A DNA stretch of 32,243 bases. It comes from Alphaproteobacteria bacterium. GTDB lineage: Bacteria > Pseudomonadota > Alphaproteobacteria > RF32 > CAG-239. Position 1 is the first letter of the stretch, and every line of letters starts with the position of its first letter. The stretch covers positions 139,398-171,640 of the forward strand of contig JAFUEX010000024.1 of assembly GCA_017470165.1 (NCBI GenBank), given 5' to 3'. Shown here piece after piece: positions 7,925-15,914 of the stretch. The notes beneath the pieces were generated by a model, which was not told the origin of the DNA, did not search any database, and was given only the letters and a program-made list of their open reading frames with translations. Position numbers and translations under genes: made by a program.

Positions 7925-8821
7925 ATGGCGGAAGATAAAGATTTTGATGCTTTGTTGGACGAGTTTATCAGTCAGCAATTGGCTGATGCGGAAGACAAGC
8001 TGGCAGAATTAGACGAGGTTGATACCGGAGAATATGTCGCATCGCAGGAAGATGATGAGGCAGAAGATGAAGAAAACGACGAGGAATATGTGCCGCTGTC
8101 GGCTTATGCCGAAGAGGATGAAGGTGACGGATATCAATTGGCCGAGGATGAACGGAGGCTTTATAACAGCTATAAAGAATTTATCGAAGCGGTGGAAAAT
8201 TTGGCGGCAGAAAAGGGAATCGAGGTGCCGGCGATGTATTTTACGGCTGAAGATTTGCAGCCGCGGTTCAGCCCTTATCGCGCGGATAATTTGAAAAGCG
8301 ACATATTGCAATGTTGGGATGTGATGATTGCGGCTGAGCCGCAGTTTATTGCCAAATTGCCGCCTAATCCGGATGATGAGCAAATTTTGAATTTTGCCGA
8401 AAAAATATCAGCGCCGAATTTGCAATTATCGCTGATATCGTATGTGGAGACGCTGATTGAGACGGATGCTTGCGAAAATGCCTATAATTTGCGCAAGGTG
8501 AAATATCAGAAGCATCAAATCGAAAAAGAATTGTATGAGGAACAGCAGCGGTTTGTTCACAAAAAACAGCTTTATGCCAAGGCAATCAAGGAAAAATGTT
8601 TTCCGGTGGATGCAGATTTGCTGGTGAGCAACTTTTTTAAGGCGGCAGGAAAAGATCCGGAAAATGCAGCAAAGTTGTTGGAGCGGAATCCGGCGATTTT
8701 TGCTCCGATACAGATAGACAAAATACCTGACAAGTTTTTCGGGCTGATAAAAGCCAAGCCCTCGGACGGGAAAGTGGTTAACCGGAAACTCGGTAAATTT
8801 TTGGCGAGTTTAAAGGTATAA
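7925..8821 (+). CDS. Acidic hypothetical protein
   Basis: A 298-residue soluble protein with a strong AGGAGA ribosome-binding site just upstream. Residues 1-80 are very acidic (runs such as DDEAEDEENDEE), and residues 60-300 are predominantly helical with a charged coiled-coil-like stretch at about 185-225 (EKELYEEQQRFVHKKQLYAK). The C terminus is basic and ends KLGKFLASLKV. No known domain is recognised. It is probably co-transcribed with the gene at 7631, which ends nine bases earlier, and it precedes the promoter at 8838. The acidic N terminus could mediate electrostatic binding, but no specific role can be supported. Confidence 0.68.
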   Translation: MAEDKDFDALLDEFISQQLADAEDKLAELDEVDTGEYVASQEDDEAEDEENDEEYVPLSAYAEEDEGDGYQLAEDERRLYNSYKEFIEAVENLAAEKGIEVPAMYFTAEDLQPRFSPYRADNLKSDILQCWDVMIAAEPQFIAKLPPNPDDEQILNFAEKISAPNLQLSLISYVETLIETDACENAYNLRKVKYQKHQIEKELYEEQQRFVHKKQLYAKAIKEKCFPVDADLLVSNFFKAAGKDPENAAKLLERNPAIFAPIQIDKIPDKFFGLIKAKPSDGKVVNRKLGKFLASLKV

Positions 8822-8825
8822 AGTT

Positions 8826-8857
8826 GACAAAAATATATAGACAAAAGACAAAAATAT
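8826..8857 (+). repeat. Paired 11-base direct repeats overlapping a promoter
   Basis: GACAAAAATAT occurs at 8826-8836 and again at 8847-8857. The start-to-start distance of 21 bases is two turns of the helix. The second copy lies inside the spacer of the promoter at 8838-8866. Confidence 0.6.
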
Positions 8858-8866
8858 TGTTATAAT
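8838..8866 (+). promoter_or_regulatory. Strong sigma-70-type promoter for the coupling-ATPase cluster
   Basis: TAGACA (8838-8843) and a perfect TATAAT (8861-8866) are separated by 17 bases. The start codon at 8907 lies about 40 bases downstream. This is the only clear promoter before the run of genes from 8907 to 14773. Confidence 0.65.
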
Positions 8867-8906
8867 TACAGGCAAGATAAGCGAATTGAATGTGGAGAGC
8901 GAAAAG

Positions 8907-10691
8907 ATGGCAGGGAGTGTGGCAGAAGAGATAAGAACAGGGACGCAGGGAAAAATTAATAATGCGATGAACGTTAGTGAAAATCCGACTAATGCCAATG
9001 GTGCGGGTAGGGGAATGGCGGCGTTGGATGCCGCTAATAATAACAACGGCATTACGATTCATGAGAATCATGATGCGGCAGCAAGCGGGGTGCCGGCAAG
9101 TAACGCTGCATATGATGACAGCCAGGCCGGTAAGGTTGAAAACAAGAAAGAAGCGCCGTTTCATTGGGGCGATTTGGCAGATGATGACAAGTTTAAGATT
9201 ACCGATGGCGATATCATAGACTTTTTGATGAAAGAGGTTATTCTGCACGCGACAGAATGGGCGATGAACAAAGTTGCCGGATTTGCCGGTGTGCTGGTTT
9301 ATGAGGCAACCAACTGTGTGTGGAGACGGGTGGTCAGGCCAGCGGGCAGACTGGCCAAGGGGCTGGCGTTTATGCCTTTCAGGCTGGCCGGCAAAGGAAT
9401 AAAAAGTTTATATAACAGGGTTAAAAATTGGCGTAAGAAGGATGATGATGACAATTCTTCTGCGGGAGGGGATAATGGCAATAATACCCAACGAAATACC
9501 GGCGGGCCGTATAATAATCAGAACAGCTATCGGCAATCGCAGTCCCAATTTGATAAAAAGTGGTATGATAGTCAGGGTGGACGGCAGGGTTGGGACAACT
9601 TTGACAGGGTTATGTACGATAATTGGTTGAAAACGGAGGGGCGGCGCCACCGAATCGGTTTCTTGTGCGATGTGTTGAACCATAATAACGGGGGGAAGGA
9701 CGAGTGGAAGGATGAGTGGGCTCGAAAAAGTAAGACTGAACAGTTAACTATAGGCTTTGCTCTGCATAAATTTGTGTTGAAAGACAATAGGTTGTACTGT
9801 CCGGAAAACGGAAAGTTTGCCTCAGATGAGATGTCGGAAACGACTATTGATGGAATGCGGATATATCGGGAATATCAAGAGAACCGGATTGCCGAGAAAA
9901 TGTGCGATAAGCTGAATGTGGATAAAAATTCTAAAGAAGGCGCGGCAATTATTGAATATAATCGGCAGATGCTGAATCGTATTGACGAGGGTAAAGAAGA
10001 AAGCAGGATTCCGGTTCCGGAGATACTTAGAGGAAAGTTTGATGAGGCTAAACTCAACGCGGCACACCAAAATGCATATATGGAGGTGGAGAAGTTGGTT
10101 GTAGAGGATATAAGGATAAAAAACAATGCAGAGAAGGCTGACCATGAGATTTCGAAGCTGGAAAGAGAGCAGTTGTGGGATATTTACGGGCAATATTTGT
10201 TGATAGAGCATCATAGGCAGCATCCGGATGATGATTGTTATACTCAAGAGGAAAAGTTGCAGAAGTTTAATGCGATACTGCAAGCTAAGGCTAAGAAAAA
10301 GATTTGTGAATATCTGCAAAAAAATGGGAAAGATGTTAATGTATCCGCGATGTTGGATAAAATGGTCGAAATGCGCAATTTGGCAGGAGACAGGCAAGTA
10401 AACGGTGATCCGACGCCGGTGCCTGACTGGTTTTTGGAGATGTCCAAAAGCGGTAAAATTCCAGAAGATATGCGCACAGTAGCCCAAAAAAATAATCAAA
10501 ACCAAGAAGCATATCGGCGGTCTAATAGTTATTATAAGAGACAGGAGGATGGCTTTAAAGCCAAACAGTCTCGTATTGATAAGTTGCGTGGTTTGGTTCG
10601 TAAATGGAAGAAGTCGGATAGGAAGACACAAGGCGGAGCGAATAACAACGGATATCGCAATCAAAAAAACAAAGGATGGGACAGAAGATGA
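8907..10691 (+). CDS. Large charged hypothetical protein with a basic amphipathic or membrane-associated segment
   Basis: A 594-residue protein with no recognised domain. Residues 1-75 are Asn/Ala-rich and probably disordered. Residues about 105-180 contain hydrophobic and strongly basic helices (HATEWAMNKVAGFAGVLVYE, then RRVVRPAGRLAKGL) that could lie on or cross the membrane. Residues about 185-220 are an Asp/Asn/Gln-rich linker. Residues 225-530 are a helical, highly charged region, and the C terminus is basic and Asn-rich. The ATG at 8907 has GGAG nine bases upstream; TTG or GTG codons slightly upstream are in frame but less well placed. Its stop overlaps the next start (ATGA at 10688), indicating translational coupling. 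Position in the cluster suggests it works with the coupling ATPase, for example as a substrate or accessory factor; this is inference. Confidence 0.68.
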   Translation: MAGSVAEEIRTGTQGKINNAMNVSENPTNANGAGRGMAALDAANNNNGITIHENHDAAASGVPASNAAYDDSQAGKVENKKEAPFHWGDLADDDKFKITDGDIIDFLMKEVILHATEWAMNKVAGFAGVLVYEATNCVWRRVVRPAGRLAKGLAFMPFRLAGKGIKSLYNRVKNWRKKDDDDNSSAGGDNGNNTQRNTGGPYNNQNSYRQSQSQFDKKWYDSQGGRQGWDNFDRVMYDNWLKTEGRRHRIGFLCDVLNHNNGGKDEWKDEWARKSKTEQLTIGFALHKFVLKDNRLYCPENGKFASDEMSETTIDGMRIYREYQENRIAEKMCDKLNVDKNSKEGAAIIEYNRQMLNRIDEGKEESRIPVPEILRGKFDEAKLNAAHQNAYMEVEKLVVEDIRIKNNAEKADHEISKLEREQLWDIYGQYLLIEHHRQHPDDDCYTQEEKLQKFNAILQAKAKKKICEYLQKNGKDVNVSAMLDKMVEMRNLAGDRQVNGDPTPVPDWFLEMSKSGKIPEDMRTVAQKNNQNQEAYRRSNSYYKRQEDGFKAKQSRIDKLRGLVRKWKKSDRKTQGGANNNGYRNQKNKGWDRR

Positions 10692-11158
10692 AGAAAATAG
10701 GAAGATGGCTGCGTAATCTGGTGGTGCTGGCGCTATGGAGCGTGGTTTTTGTGTTTGTGAGCAATACGTTGTTGGTGTTGGTGTGGAATTTTGATTATGT
10801 TTCGCACGAATCGTGGAAAGTGTTGGTGGATTATTGGAATTCCGGCGGTGTGATAAAAAGCGCGTCGGATTTGTTGCTGGTGGGGTCGCTGTTTTTGCTG
10901 CCGATATTGTGGCTGTTGGGATTTAATCGGGTGCGTAAGTTGGATTATGCGAAGATGTTGCTGGCGCCGGTTAATGCGATTTATGACTGGATAAACCGTG
11001 ATACGGATGATAATGAGCGGATTGTTATACGCAACATTAAGTCGGGAACACAGCGAGCCGAAGAGATTAAAAATGAGTTGGAATCGCTGAAGCCGGGGAA
11101 AGCTAAAAAAGCCGGCAATATCCGAAAAAAAGTTGTTGAGAAAAGGACTGAAAAATAA
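10688..11158 (+). CDS. Two-helix membrane protein, paralogue of the next gene's N terminus
   Basis: A 156-residue protein with two membrane helices (about 8-31 and 60-80). They are joined by a short loop holding WNFDY (33-37) and WNSGGVI (50-56). The C-terminal 75 residues are charged and probably cytoplasmic. The first 56 residues align without a gap to the protein at 11228: LW at 16-17, W33, FD at 35-36, W50, SG at 52-53 and VI at 55-56 are identical in both. The ATG at 10688 overlaps the preceding stop; an in-frame ATG at 10676 would add four residues. No known family is recognised. The duplication with its neighbour and closeness to the coupling ATPase point to a membrane component of one complex. 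Confidence 0.72.
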   Translation: MKKIGRWLRNLVVLALWSVVFVFVSNTLLVLVWNFDYVSHESWKVLVDYWNSGGVIKSASDLLLVGSLFLLPILWLLGFNRVRKLDYAKMLLAPVNAIYDWINRDTDDNERIVIRNIKSGTQRAEEIKNELESLKPGKAKKAGNIRKKVVEKRTEK

Positions 11159-11227
11159 AAAAACTAAGTTCTTTTTAACTAATTTGCAATAAAATATGCG
11201 AAAAGACTAATAGTGGAGTTGTCCGGT

Positions 11228-12493
11228 TTGAGACCTTTGTTTGTATTGTTGAGGATAGTTGTGGTAGGGGTTTTGTGGAGTATCCTGTTTATTGAGGGTA
11301 TTCGCGTTATTCTGCTGACAAACTGGCATTTTGACATTTTTCGGGCCACGCACTGGAGCCATGCGTGGAATTTGTGGCTGTCGGGATGGGTGATTGACGA
11401 GCCTAAAGAGTGGGCATTTGTGTTGATTATTTTGACGGCAGTGCCGGTGTGGGCGACGGTGTGGGCAGCGCTGAGTATTGTAAAATGGGAGGCCGTGCTG
11501 CAATATTTGTACAAGCTGCCGCAGAAAATTTTGAAAAAAGTGGTGGCCGAGCCGATTAAAGAGATTTCGAGCGCTAAAGCAGTGAAAAAGGTGGTGAAGA
11601 AAAAGTCGTATAAAGAGGTGCGGCCGCGGAATATGCGGGCGCCGATGGAGGATAGCGGGTCGACTTTTTCAGCCGAACGGCGGGCGCAGCTTTCGGGGGT
11701 GCCGTATAAGCCGCAACCGGTGATGGCTAAGCCTGCAGTTAAGGCGGCCGAACCGAAAGAGTTTTCGCACTCGTTGTTCGAACTTGACAGCGGTGACGAG
11801 GCGGTGGATTTTGATTTGTTTGAAGAGAAGCCGGAGGTTATTAACAGCGATGATTTGATGCCGGTGACGACCGATGACAGCGAAAAAAGCCGCGATACTG
11901 AGCCGAAGGGCAATGCGCAGAAACGCAAGCAAAAAGACGGAGCGCGTAATGATAATCGCGGGGCCGGCGGCGATAACCGGAGTAAAAATTATCATACCAA
12001 TTCAACCTTTGAAGTGCTGAAACAAAAGGGTTATGAGATTATCAGCGGTGTTACCTTGAAAGATGTGGCGGTGGATTTTGTCGGGGTGTCCAAAGGGGTG
12101 ATTTGTTTGTGCTTGAATGACAAGGAAACCGGCGACTGGCTGGCAGATGAAGAGCGGTTTAATGATGAGGAGCCGTTGTGGTTTTCCGAGAGCTCGCATC
12201 GGATTTCGCCGGTACGCAAGGGACTGATTGCCAAAGAGGCATTGGTAGAAAAACTGGCAGACAAAGATTGGCATTTTGAGGTCAAGGTGTTTGTGATTGA
12301 ACAAATAGGCAATATTATCAATGCCGAGGATATGTTCGATATTTGGAAGGATTTGGAGGTTAATGTTACACGCATTGACCGCGGTACACCCAAAGAGATA
12401 CCACTGTTTGTGAAGAAGCTGGAAGATGCGGAAGGCAGTGCCGACAAGGGTGTAATGGATAAGCTGCGTAAGTTGTTGCGCGGTAACGGATAA
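11228..12493 (+). CDS. Membrane-hairpin protein with a long linker and a C-terminal nuclease-fold-like domain
   Basis: A 421-residue protein. Two membrane helices (about 5-30 and 62-84) flank a loop with WHFDI at 33-37 and SGWVI at 52-56, paralogous to the preceding protein. Residues about 85-255 are a basic then acidic linker, probably disordered. Residues about 258-405 form a compact alpha/beta domain (FEVLKQKGYEIISGVTLKDV, then VDFVGVSKGVICLCLNDKETGDW, later KVFVIEQIGNI). The strand order recalls NERD or PD-(D/E)XK folds, but the expected E-x-K reads N-x-K, so catalysis is doubtful. I chose the TTG at 11228 because GGAG lies nine bases upstream and because it makes the N terminus exactly collinear with its paralogue. 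A GTG at 11213 is in frame but lacks a Shine-Dalgarno sequence. No ATG is available nearby. Confidence 0.72.
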   Translation: MRPLFVLLRIVVVGVLWSILFIEGIRVILLTNWHFDIFRATHWSHAWNLWLSGWVIDEPKEWAFVLIILTAVPVWATVWAALSIVKWEAVLQYLYKLPQKILKKVVAEPIKEISSAKAVKKVVKKKSYKEVRPRNMRAPMEDSGSTFSAERRAQLSGVPYKPQPVMAKPAVKAAEPKEFSHSLFELDSGDEAVDFDLFEEKPEVINSDDLMPVTTDDSEKSRDTEPKGNAQKRKQKDGARNDNRGAGGDNRSKNYHTNSTFEVLKQKGYEIISGVTLKDVAVDFVGVSKGVICLCLNDKETGDWLADEERFNDEEPLWFSESSHRISPVRKGLIAKEALVEKLADKDWHFEVKVFVIEQIGNIINAEDMFDIWKDLEVNVTRIDRGTPKEIPLFVKKLEDAEGSADKGVMDKLRKLLRGNG

Positions 12494-12514
12494 GGCAGGA
12501 TGTGAGAGGTTGCA

Positions 12515-14773
12515 ATGGCAAAAAAAGAAGGTGAGGAATGGAAAGAATATAACTCGGCGGTGCGCTGGATGTGTATTACGGCGATTATTACCGTCGGGAT
12601 AACGGTGTTTTTGTTTATTACCGCGCTGCCGCTGGCTTATTTGGTGGGCAAAGGAATATCGAAAGATACTTTTAATGACATATCGACCTTTTTTAATTTG
12701 ATGGTGAGCCGGTCGGGGTTTATTTATCATCGGTATTATATTTGGTTTAAGCAACTGATGAATTATCACGGCGGTTTTTCGGTGGCAATGTGGCTGCCGG
12801 CGTTGCCGTTTGTGGTGCTGCCGGTAGGATTTTTGGTGGGAATGATTACCAATCCGTATAAGTTTCAGTCAAATGTGCATGGGTCGGCGCGCTTAGCCAC
12901 GGAAGGCGATATCAAAAAAATGCCTTTGCTGGGATTTGACGGGTTTTGTCAGGTGGTGGGCAAATTTAACGGCAAGCTGCTGATGCTCAAAGAAACGCTT
13001 TCGACACTGTGCTGCGCGCCTCCGGGTACCGGTAAAACCGTCGGCGTGGTTATTCCGACGATTTTTAATTCACCGAAGCTCAGCATTATTGTTAATGACC
13101 CGAAACCAGAATTGTGTTTTTCGACCTCGGGGGCGCGGGCCAAGGTGGGACCGGTGTTTATTATTAACTGGGGTATGGAAGATGAACCCGAAAAAGGGAT
13201 TTATTATCCCTCGTGGAATCCTTTGTCGCCGTCAGCAATTCCCGCTCCGGGGCCGGCACGCGATATGTATGTGGATTCTATGTGCAAGGTGTTGGTGGAA
13301 GACCCGAAGGGCGGCGCGGACCCGCACTGGTCGAATACCGGTCGCGCGGCTTTGACCGGATTTATCAATTTTATCGTGTGCAAATGTGAGAGAGCGCGGG
13401 CAAATGATTATTTTATCGGCCGCATTTACGAGGGTAAGCTCGATGATGAGGATGTGAAAACCTTGGAGAGCTATTATATGGATATGAACGACCCGCAGGC
13501 TTCGCGGGCGCTGCAGAACCTGCGCACGGGGAATTTGAATATTGACAATTATGTGCCGATTGGAACATGGGCGCTGCTGCCGGAAAAATGGATTGGGCAC
13601 GAGGCCTGTATAGCGATGATTTTGGAATGGATTACCGAGGCGCAGATTAAACAATCGCAAGATATTAAGCGGCGTATGGATGAGGGTGACCAGATGGCGG
13701 CAATGGCCGACCCGATGCGCGATTTGCTGGAAGAGGCGATTGAAGAGGCGCGTAAGTTTGGCTATTCGCAACGCGCGATTATTGAGTTGAGCCAGCTAAG
13801 CTCGATGCCGGATAAGGAGCGTGGGTCGGTTATGTCTACCGGTTTTGCCGGAATCGGTATTTTCAAAAACGCGGCAGTGGTGGCGCGAACCAGTTTTTCG
13901 GATTTGACCTTTAAGGATTTGCGCGGAATGAAAGATCCGGTAACCGGTGAGATGAAGCCGATTTCGGTTTATCTATCGGTGAATCAGGTGGATGCGCGCG
14001 CCTTAAGCGTTATTTCGGGAATTTTTATTGATTTGATGAGTTCGTATTTGATTGCTAATCCGCCCAATTTTGTGAACCCGACCGATGGTAAGATGGGACC
14101 GTTTTCGGCGTTGTTTGTGTTGGACGAGTTTCCGACGATGCCGAAGTTGAAGGCGGTGATTGACGGACCGGCGGTTGGGCGCGGACAAAAGGTGTCGTAT
14201 CTGCTTATTGGACAAGATTTGGGGCAAATTTCGGGTAAGTATGGTAAGGACGATTTGGAAACGGTGATTTCTACTACGGCGTGTAAGGTTATTTTGTCGC
14301 AGAACAACGAGCAGACGGCACAGCGCTTTTCGAAGATGATTGGTAATAAGACCGTGCAGACAACTTCTTACTCCAAAAATGAGGGAATGCCTTTTACCAA
14401 GGGCTCGAACCCGTTTGCGAAAAATGTGAGCTATCAATTGCAGGGCGTGTCGGCGATTTCGGCCACTCAATTGCTGAGTTTGCCGATGCTAAAGCAGGTG
14501 GTTTTGATGCAAGGGTCAATCGACCGGCCGATTATGGCAGATGCGCCGCGTTGGTATTTGGATCCGAAGATGCGGGCTTTGGCCAAGATACCGCCGTGTC
14601 CGAATGTTCCAGATTGGGTGGTGGCGCAGCGCGAGGATATTAATGATGATATGCTGGCGAAATTGGGCATTGAGTATGACCCGAATGCGGATGAGAGTGA
14701 GTACGAAGAGTTTGAAGACGAGGAATATGACGATGAAGGCGAGGAGGAGAGCCCCTCGCAAGCGGCGCAATAG
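12515..14773 (+). CDS. VirD4/TraG-family type IV coupling ATPase
   Basis: A 752-residue inner-membrane ATPase of the VirD4/TraG/TraD coupling-protein type, which links substrates to a type IV secretion channel. Two N-terminal membrane helices (about 18-45 and 88-112) precede the ATPase domain. Walker A is APPGTGKT at 168-175, followed by IIVNDPKPEL at 191-200. Walker B is LFVLDEF with Asp537 and Glu538, and the downstream conserved GQDLGQISGKYG segment is present. A large helical insertion (about 285-440) matches the all-alpha domain of coupling proteins. The C terminus is an acidic tail (about 725-752) that may bind partners. The ATG at 12515 has GAGAGG upstream. No VirB, Tra or relaxase gene is visible in the window, so its channel is elsewhere or absent. 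It is the last gene of the cluster beginning at 8907. Confidence 0.92.
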   Translation: MAKKEGEEWKEYNSAVRWMCITAIITVGITVFLFITALPLAYLVGKGISKDTFNDISTFFNLMVSRSGFIYHRYYIWFKQLMNYHGGFSVAMWLPALPFVVLPVGFLVGMITNPYKFQSNVHGSARLATEGDIKKMPLLGFDGFCQVVGKFNGKLLMLKETLSTLCCAPPGTGKTVGVVIPTIFNSPKLSIIVNDPKPELCFSTSGARAKVGPVFIINWGMEDEPEKGIYYPSWNPLSPSAIPAPGPARDMYVDSMCKVLVEDPKGGADPHWSNTGRAALTGFINFIVCKCERARANDYFIGRIYEGKLDDEDVKTLESYYMDMNDPQASRALQNLRTGNLNIDNYVPIGTWALLPEKWIGHEACIAMILEWITEAQIKQSQDIKRRMDEGDQMAAMADPMRDLLEEAIEEARKFGYSQRAIIELSQLSSMPDKERGSVMSTGFAGIGIFKNAAVVARTSFSDLTFKDLRGMKDPVTGEMKPISVYLSVNQVDARALSVISGIFIDLMSSYLIANPPNFVNPTDGKMGPFSALFVLDEFPTMPKLKAVIDGPAVGRGQKVSYLLIGQDLGQISGKYGKDDLETVISTTACKVILSQNNEQTAQRFSKMIGNKTVQTTSYSKNEGMPFTKGSNPFAKNVSYQLQGVSAISATQLLSLPMLKQVVLMQGSIDRPIMADAPRWYLDPKMRALAKIPPCPNVPDWVVAQREDINDDMLAKLGIEYDPNADESEYEEFEDEEYDDEGEEESPSQAAQ

Positions 14774-14830
14774 GCGCGGTTGTTTGTGATAGTCATTTAG
14801 TGTAATCATTAGGTGTTTTATGACGAAGGG

Positions 14831-14871
14831 ACCCCTGATTTTTCTGTGACGGATGTCGCAGAAAAAGGGGT
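14831..14871. repeat. REP-like palindromic element, copy 1
   Basis: A 41-base imperfect palindrome. The left arm is ACCCC-TGA-TTTTTCTGTGAC and the right arm is GTCGCAGAAAAAGGGGT. The arms pair around a GGAT loop, with one T/G wobble and a three-base TGA bulge on the left side. It lies just after the coupling ATPase and may also end or protect its transcript. Confidence 0.75.
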
Positions 14872-14963
14872 GACAGTACCTTTCTATGTCACCGATCTAT
14901 AGCGTTCAGTTCCGACGCTGCCATGAGTGGTCTGTTGGTCGTAGTGTCCTTGATGACAATGAG

Positions 14964-15004
14964 ACCCCTGATTTCTCTGTGACGGATGTCGCAGAAAAAG
15001 GGGT
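14964..15004. repeat. REP-like palindromic element, copy 2
   Basis: Same 41-base element as at 14831, with one substitution in the T tract (TTTCTCTG). It is 133 bases downstream in direct orientation. Both copies are followed by GACAG, so the repeat extends past the palindrome. Confidence 0.75.
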
Positions 15005-15071
15005 GACAGGAAGGAAAGCGCTCATCGGCTTTGCCGACCGCGATACTTACGTCTCGCTTTCGCTTGTAGTC

Positions 15072-15101
15072 GAACCCACTTGTACCGTGGGTTCTCATCC
15101 C
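15072..15101 (+). repeat. Hairpin resembling an inverted partial copy of the tRNA-Ser T arm
   Basis: GAACCCAC (15072-15079) and GTGGGTTC (15087-15094) form a perfect eight-base stem. Positions 15082-15101 match 18 of 20 bases of the nearby tRNA-Ser T-arm region (complement of 15169-15188) in the opposite orientation. The segment lies 55 bases beyond the tRNA 3' end. Confidence 0.6.
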
Positions 15102-15121
15102 TTGTCTTTTTTTATCAGTTG

Positions 15122-15145
15122 AAAAAAACGCCCCTGAAGGGACGT
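15122..15145 (-). terminator. Intrinsic terminator of tRNA-Ser
   Basis: Read on the minus strand, CGTCCC, a TTCA loop and GGGGCG form a short GC-rich stem followed by seven T residues (complement of 15122-15128). It begins about ten bases after the tRNA CCA end. Confidence 0.75.
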
Positions 15146-15155
15146 CTTTTGCAAC

Positions 15156-15246
15156 TGGCGGATAGAGTGGGATTCGAACCCACGGTACCCTTTGGAGGTA
15201 CACACGATTTCCAATCGTGCGCCTTCGACCACTCGGCCATCTATCC
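15156..15246 (-). tRNA. tRNA-Ser (anticodon GGA)
   Basis: A 91-base tRNA with encoded CCA. The acceptor stem GGATAGA pairs with the 3' CTATCC side, with discriminator G before CCA. The D arm contains GGCCGAGTGGTCGAAGGC. The anticodon stem is CACGATTGGAAATCGTG with GGA as anticodon, reading UCC and UCU. There is a long variable arm typical of class II serine tRNAs, and the T arm GTGGGTTCGAATCCCAC. A minus-strand reading frame covering it is an artefact of the tRNA sequence. Confidence 0.97.
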
Positions 15247-15442
15247 AAATAATTTTCGCCCAATTTAATGCATTAAATTTTATTTTGCAATATATTTTTT
15301 TATCCTCTTGTTTCTAAAATAATAATTATTAACTTTTTGTTAGTTTTATGGTGTTATTCTGCGAGTAGAAGGATTAAAGTGCTTGATTTTTTTATTATTT
15401 TATGTTAACTCCAAACTCAGGTTTTATGGATTGTTTGATAAA

Positions 15443-15802
15443 ATGATAATTGATAGCAATAATAAAATTCAACGAAGCATCTTGACTAATAAGTGTTTCT
15501 ATCAGACTACAGCTCGAATTATGCGTGATTTTGAGCAAAAGGGTTATGCGAACTCGGCCGATGAGACAATGAAGGCCATTTCGGCTTATCACGCTGTTGT
15601 GCAAAAACGTACCAAAAATAATTTTAATGCCGACTATAATGCCGCTTTTCGGCATATTGATGAGGCTATCAACACTTTGGCCAATCAGGTTTTTTATGAT
15701 AGCGATAAAAAAGGAGTGGATTTGGCCTATCAATCATTTGAACATTTTGACCATATTAAGGCCATTGTCACTCGGCAACGTGCCAAAAAAAATGTTTCTT
15801 AA
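15443..15802 (+). CDS. Small helical hypothetical protein
   Basis: A 119-residue soluble, mostly helical protein of no recognised family (segments ARIMRDFEQKGYANSADETM and HIDEAINTLANQVFYDSD). It ends with a basic tail. The ATG at 15443 begins the plausible soluble part but lacks a clear Shine-Dalgarno sequence. An in-frame TTG at 15383, preceded by AAGGA, would add a 20-residue hydrophobic leader (FLLFYVNSKLRFYGLF), so the start is uncertain. It lies between the tRNA region and gpsA with about 110 bases to the latter, so it is probably an independent gene. No function is proposed. Confidence 0.55.
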   Translation: MIIDSNNKIQRSILTNKCFYQTTARIMRDFEQKGYANSADETMKAISAYHAVVQKRTKNNFNADYNAAFRHIDEAINTLANQVFYDSDKKGVDLAYQSFEHFDHIKAIVTRQRAKKNVS

Positions 15803-15914
15803 GCAAATATTCAACATTATCCTGTATACCATTGCAATATTGCCGTTGCATCGAAAGAGGTAATCGGTTAGGCTTGAGAGTGTTAAACTATCAACAGAAA
15901 GGCTTGGGACTGTT

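Noticed and set aside
9822..10664. Minus-strand 280-residue hydrophobic frame opposite the charged protein
   Set aside because: Shadow frame; the hydrophobicity arises from reading the complement of charged codons, and no ribosome-binding site or family motif is present.
12002..12769. Minus-strand 255-residue frame opposite the coupling-ATPase cluster
   Set aside because: It is a shadow of two well-supported plus-strand genes and has atypical composition (His, Ile and Gln rich).
14889..15263. Minus-strand reading frame of 124 residues across the tRNA-Ser region
   Set aside because: It runs through the tRNA gene, its terminator and the palindromic repeat; the protein-like sequence is only the translation of tRNA.
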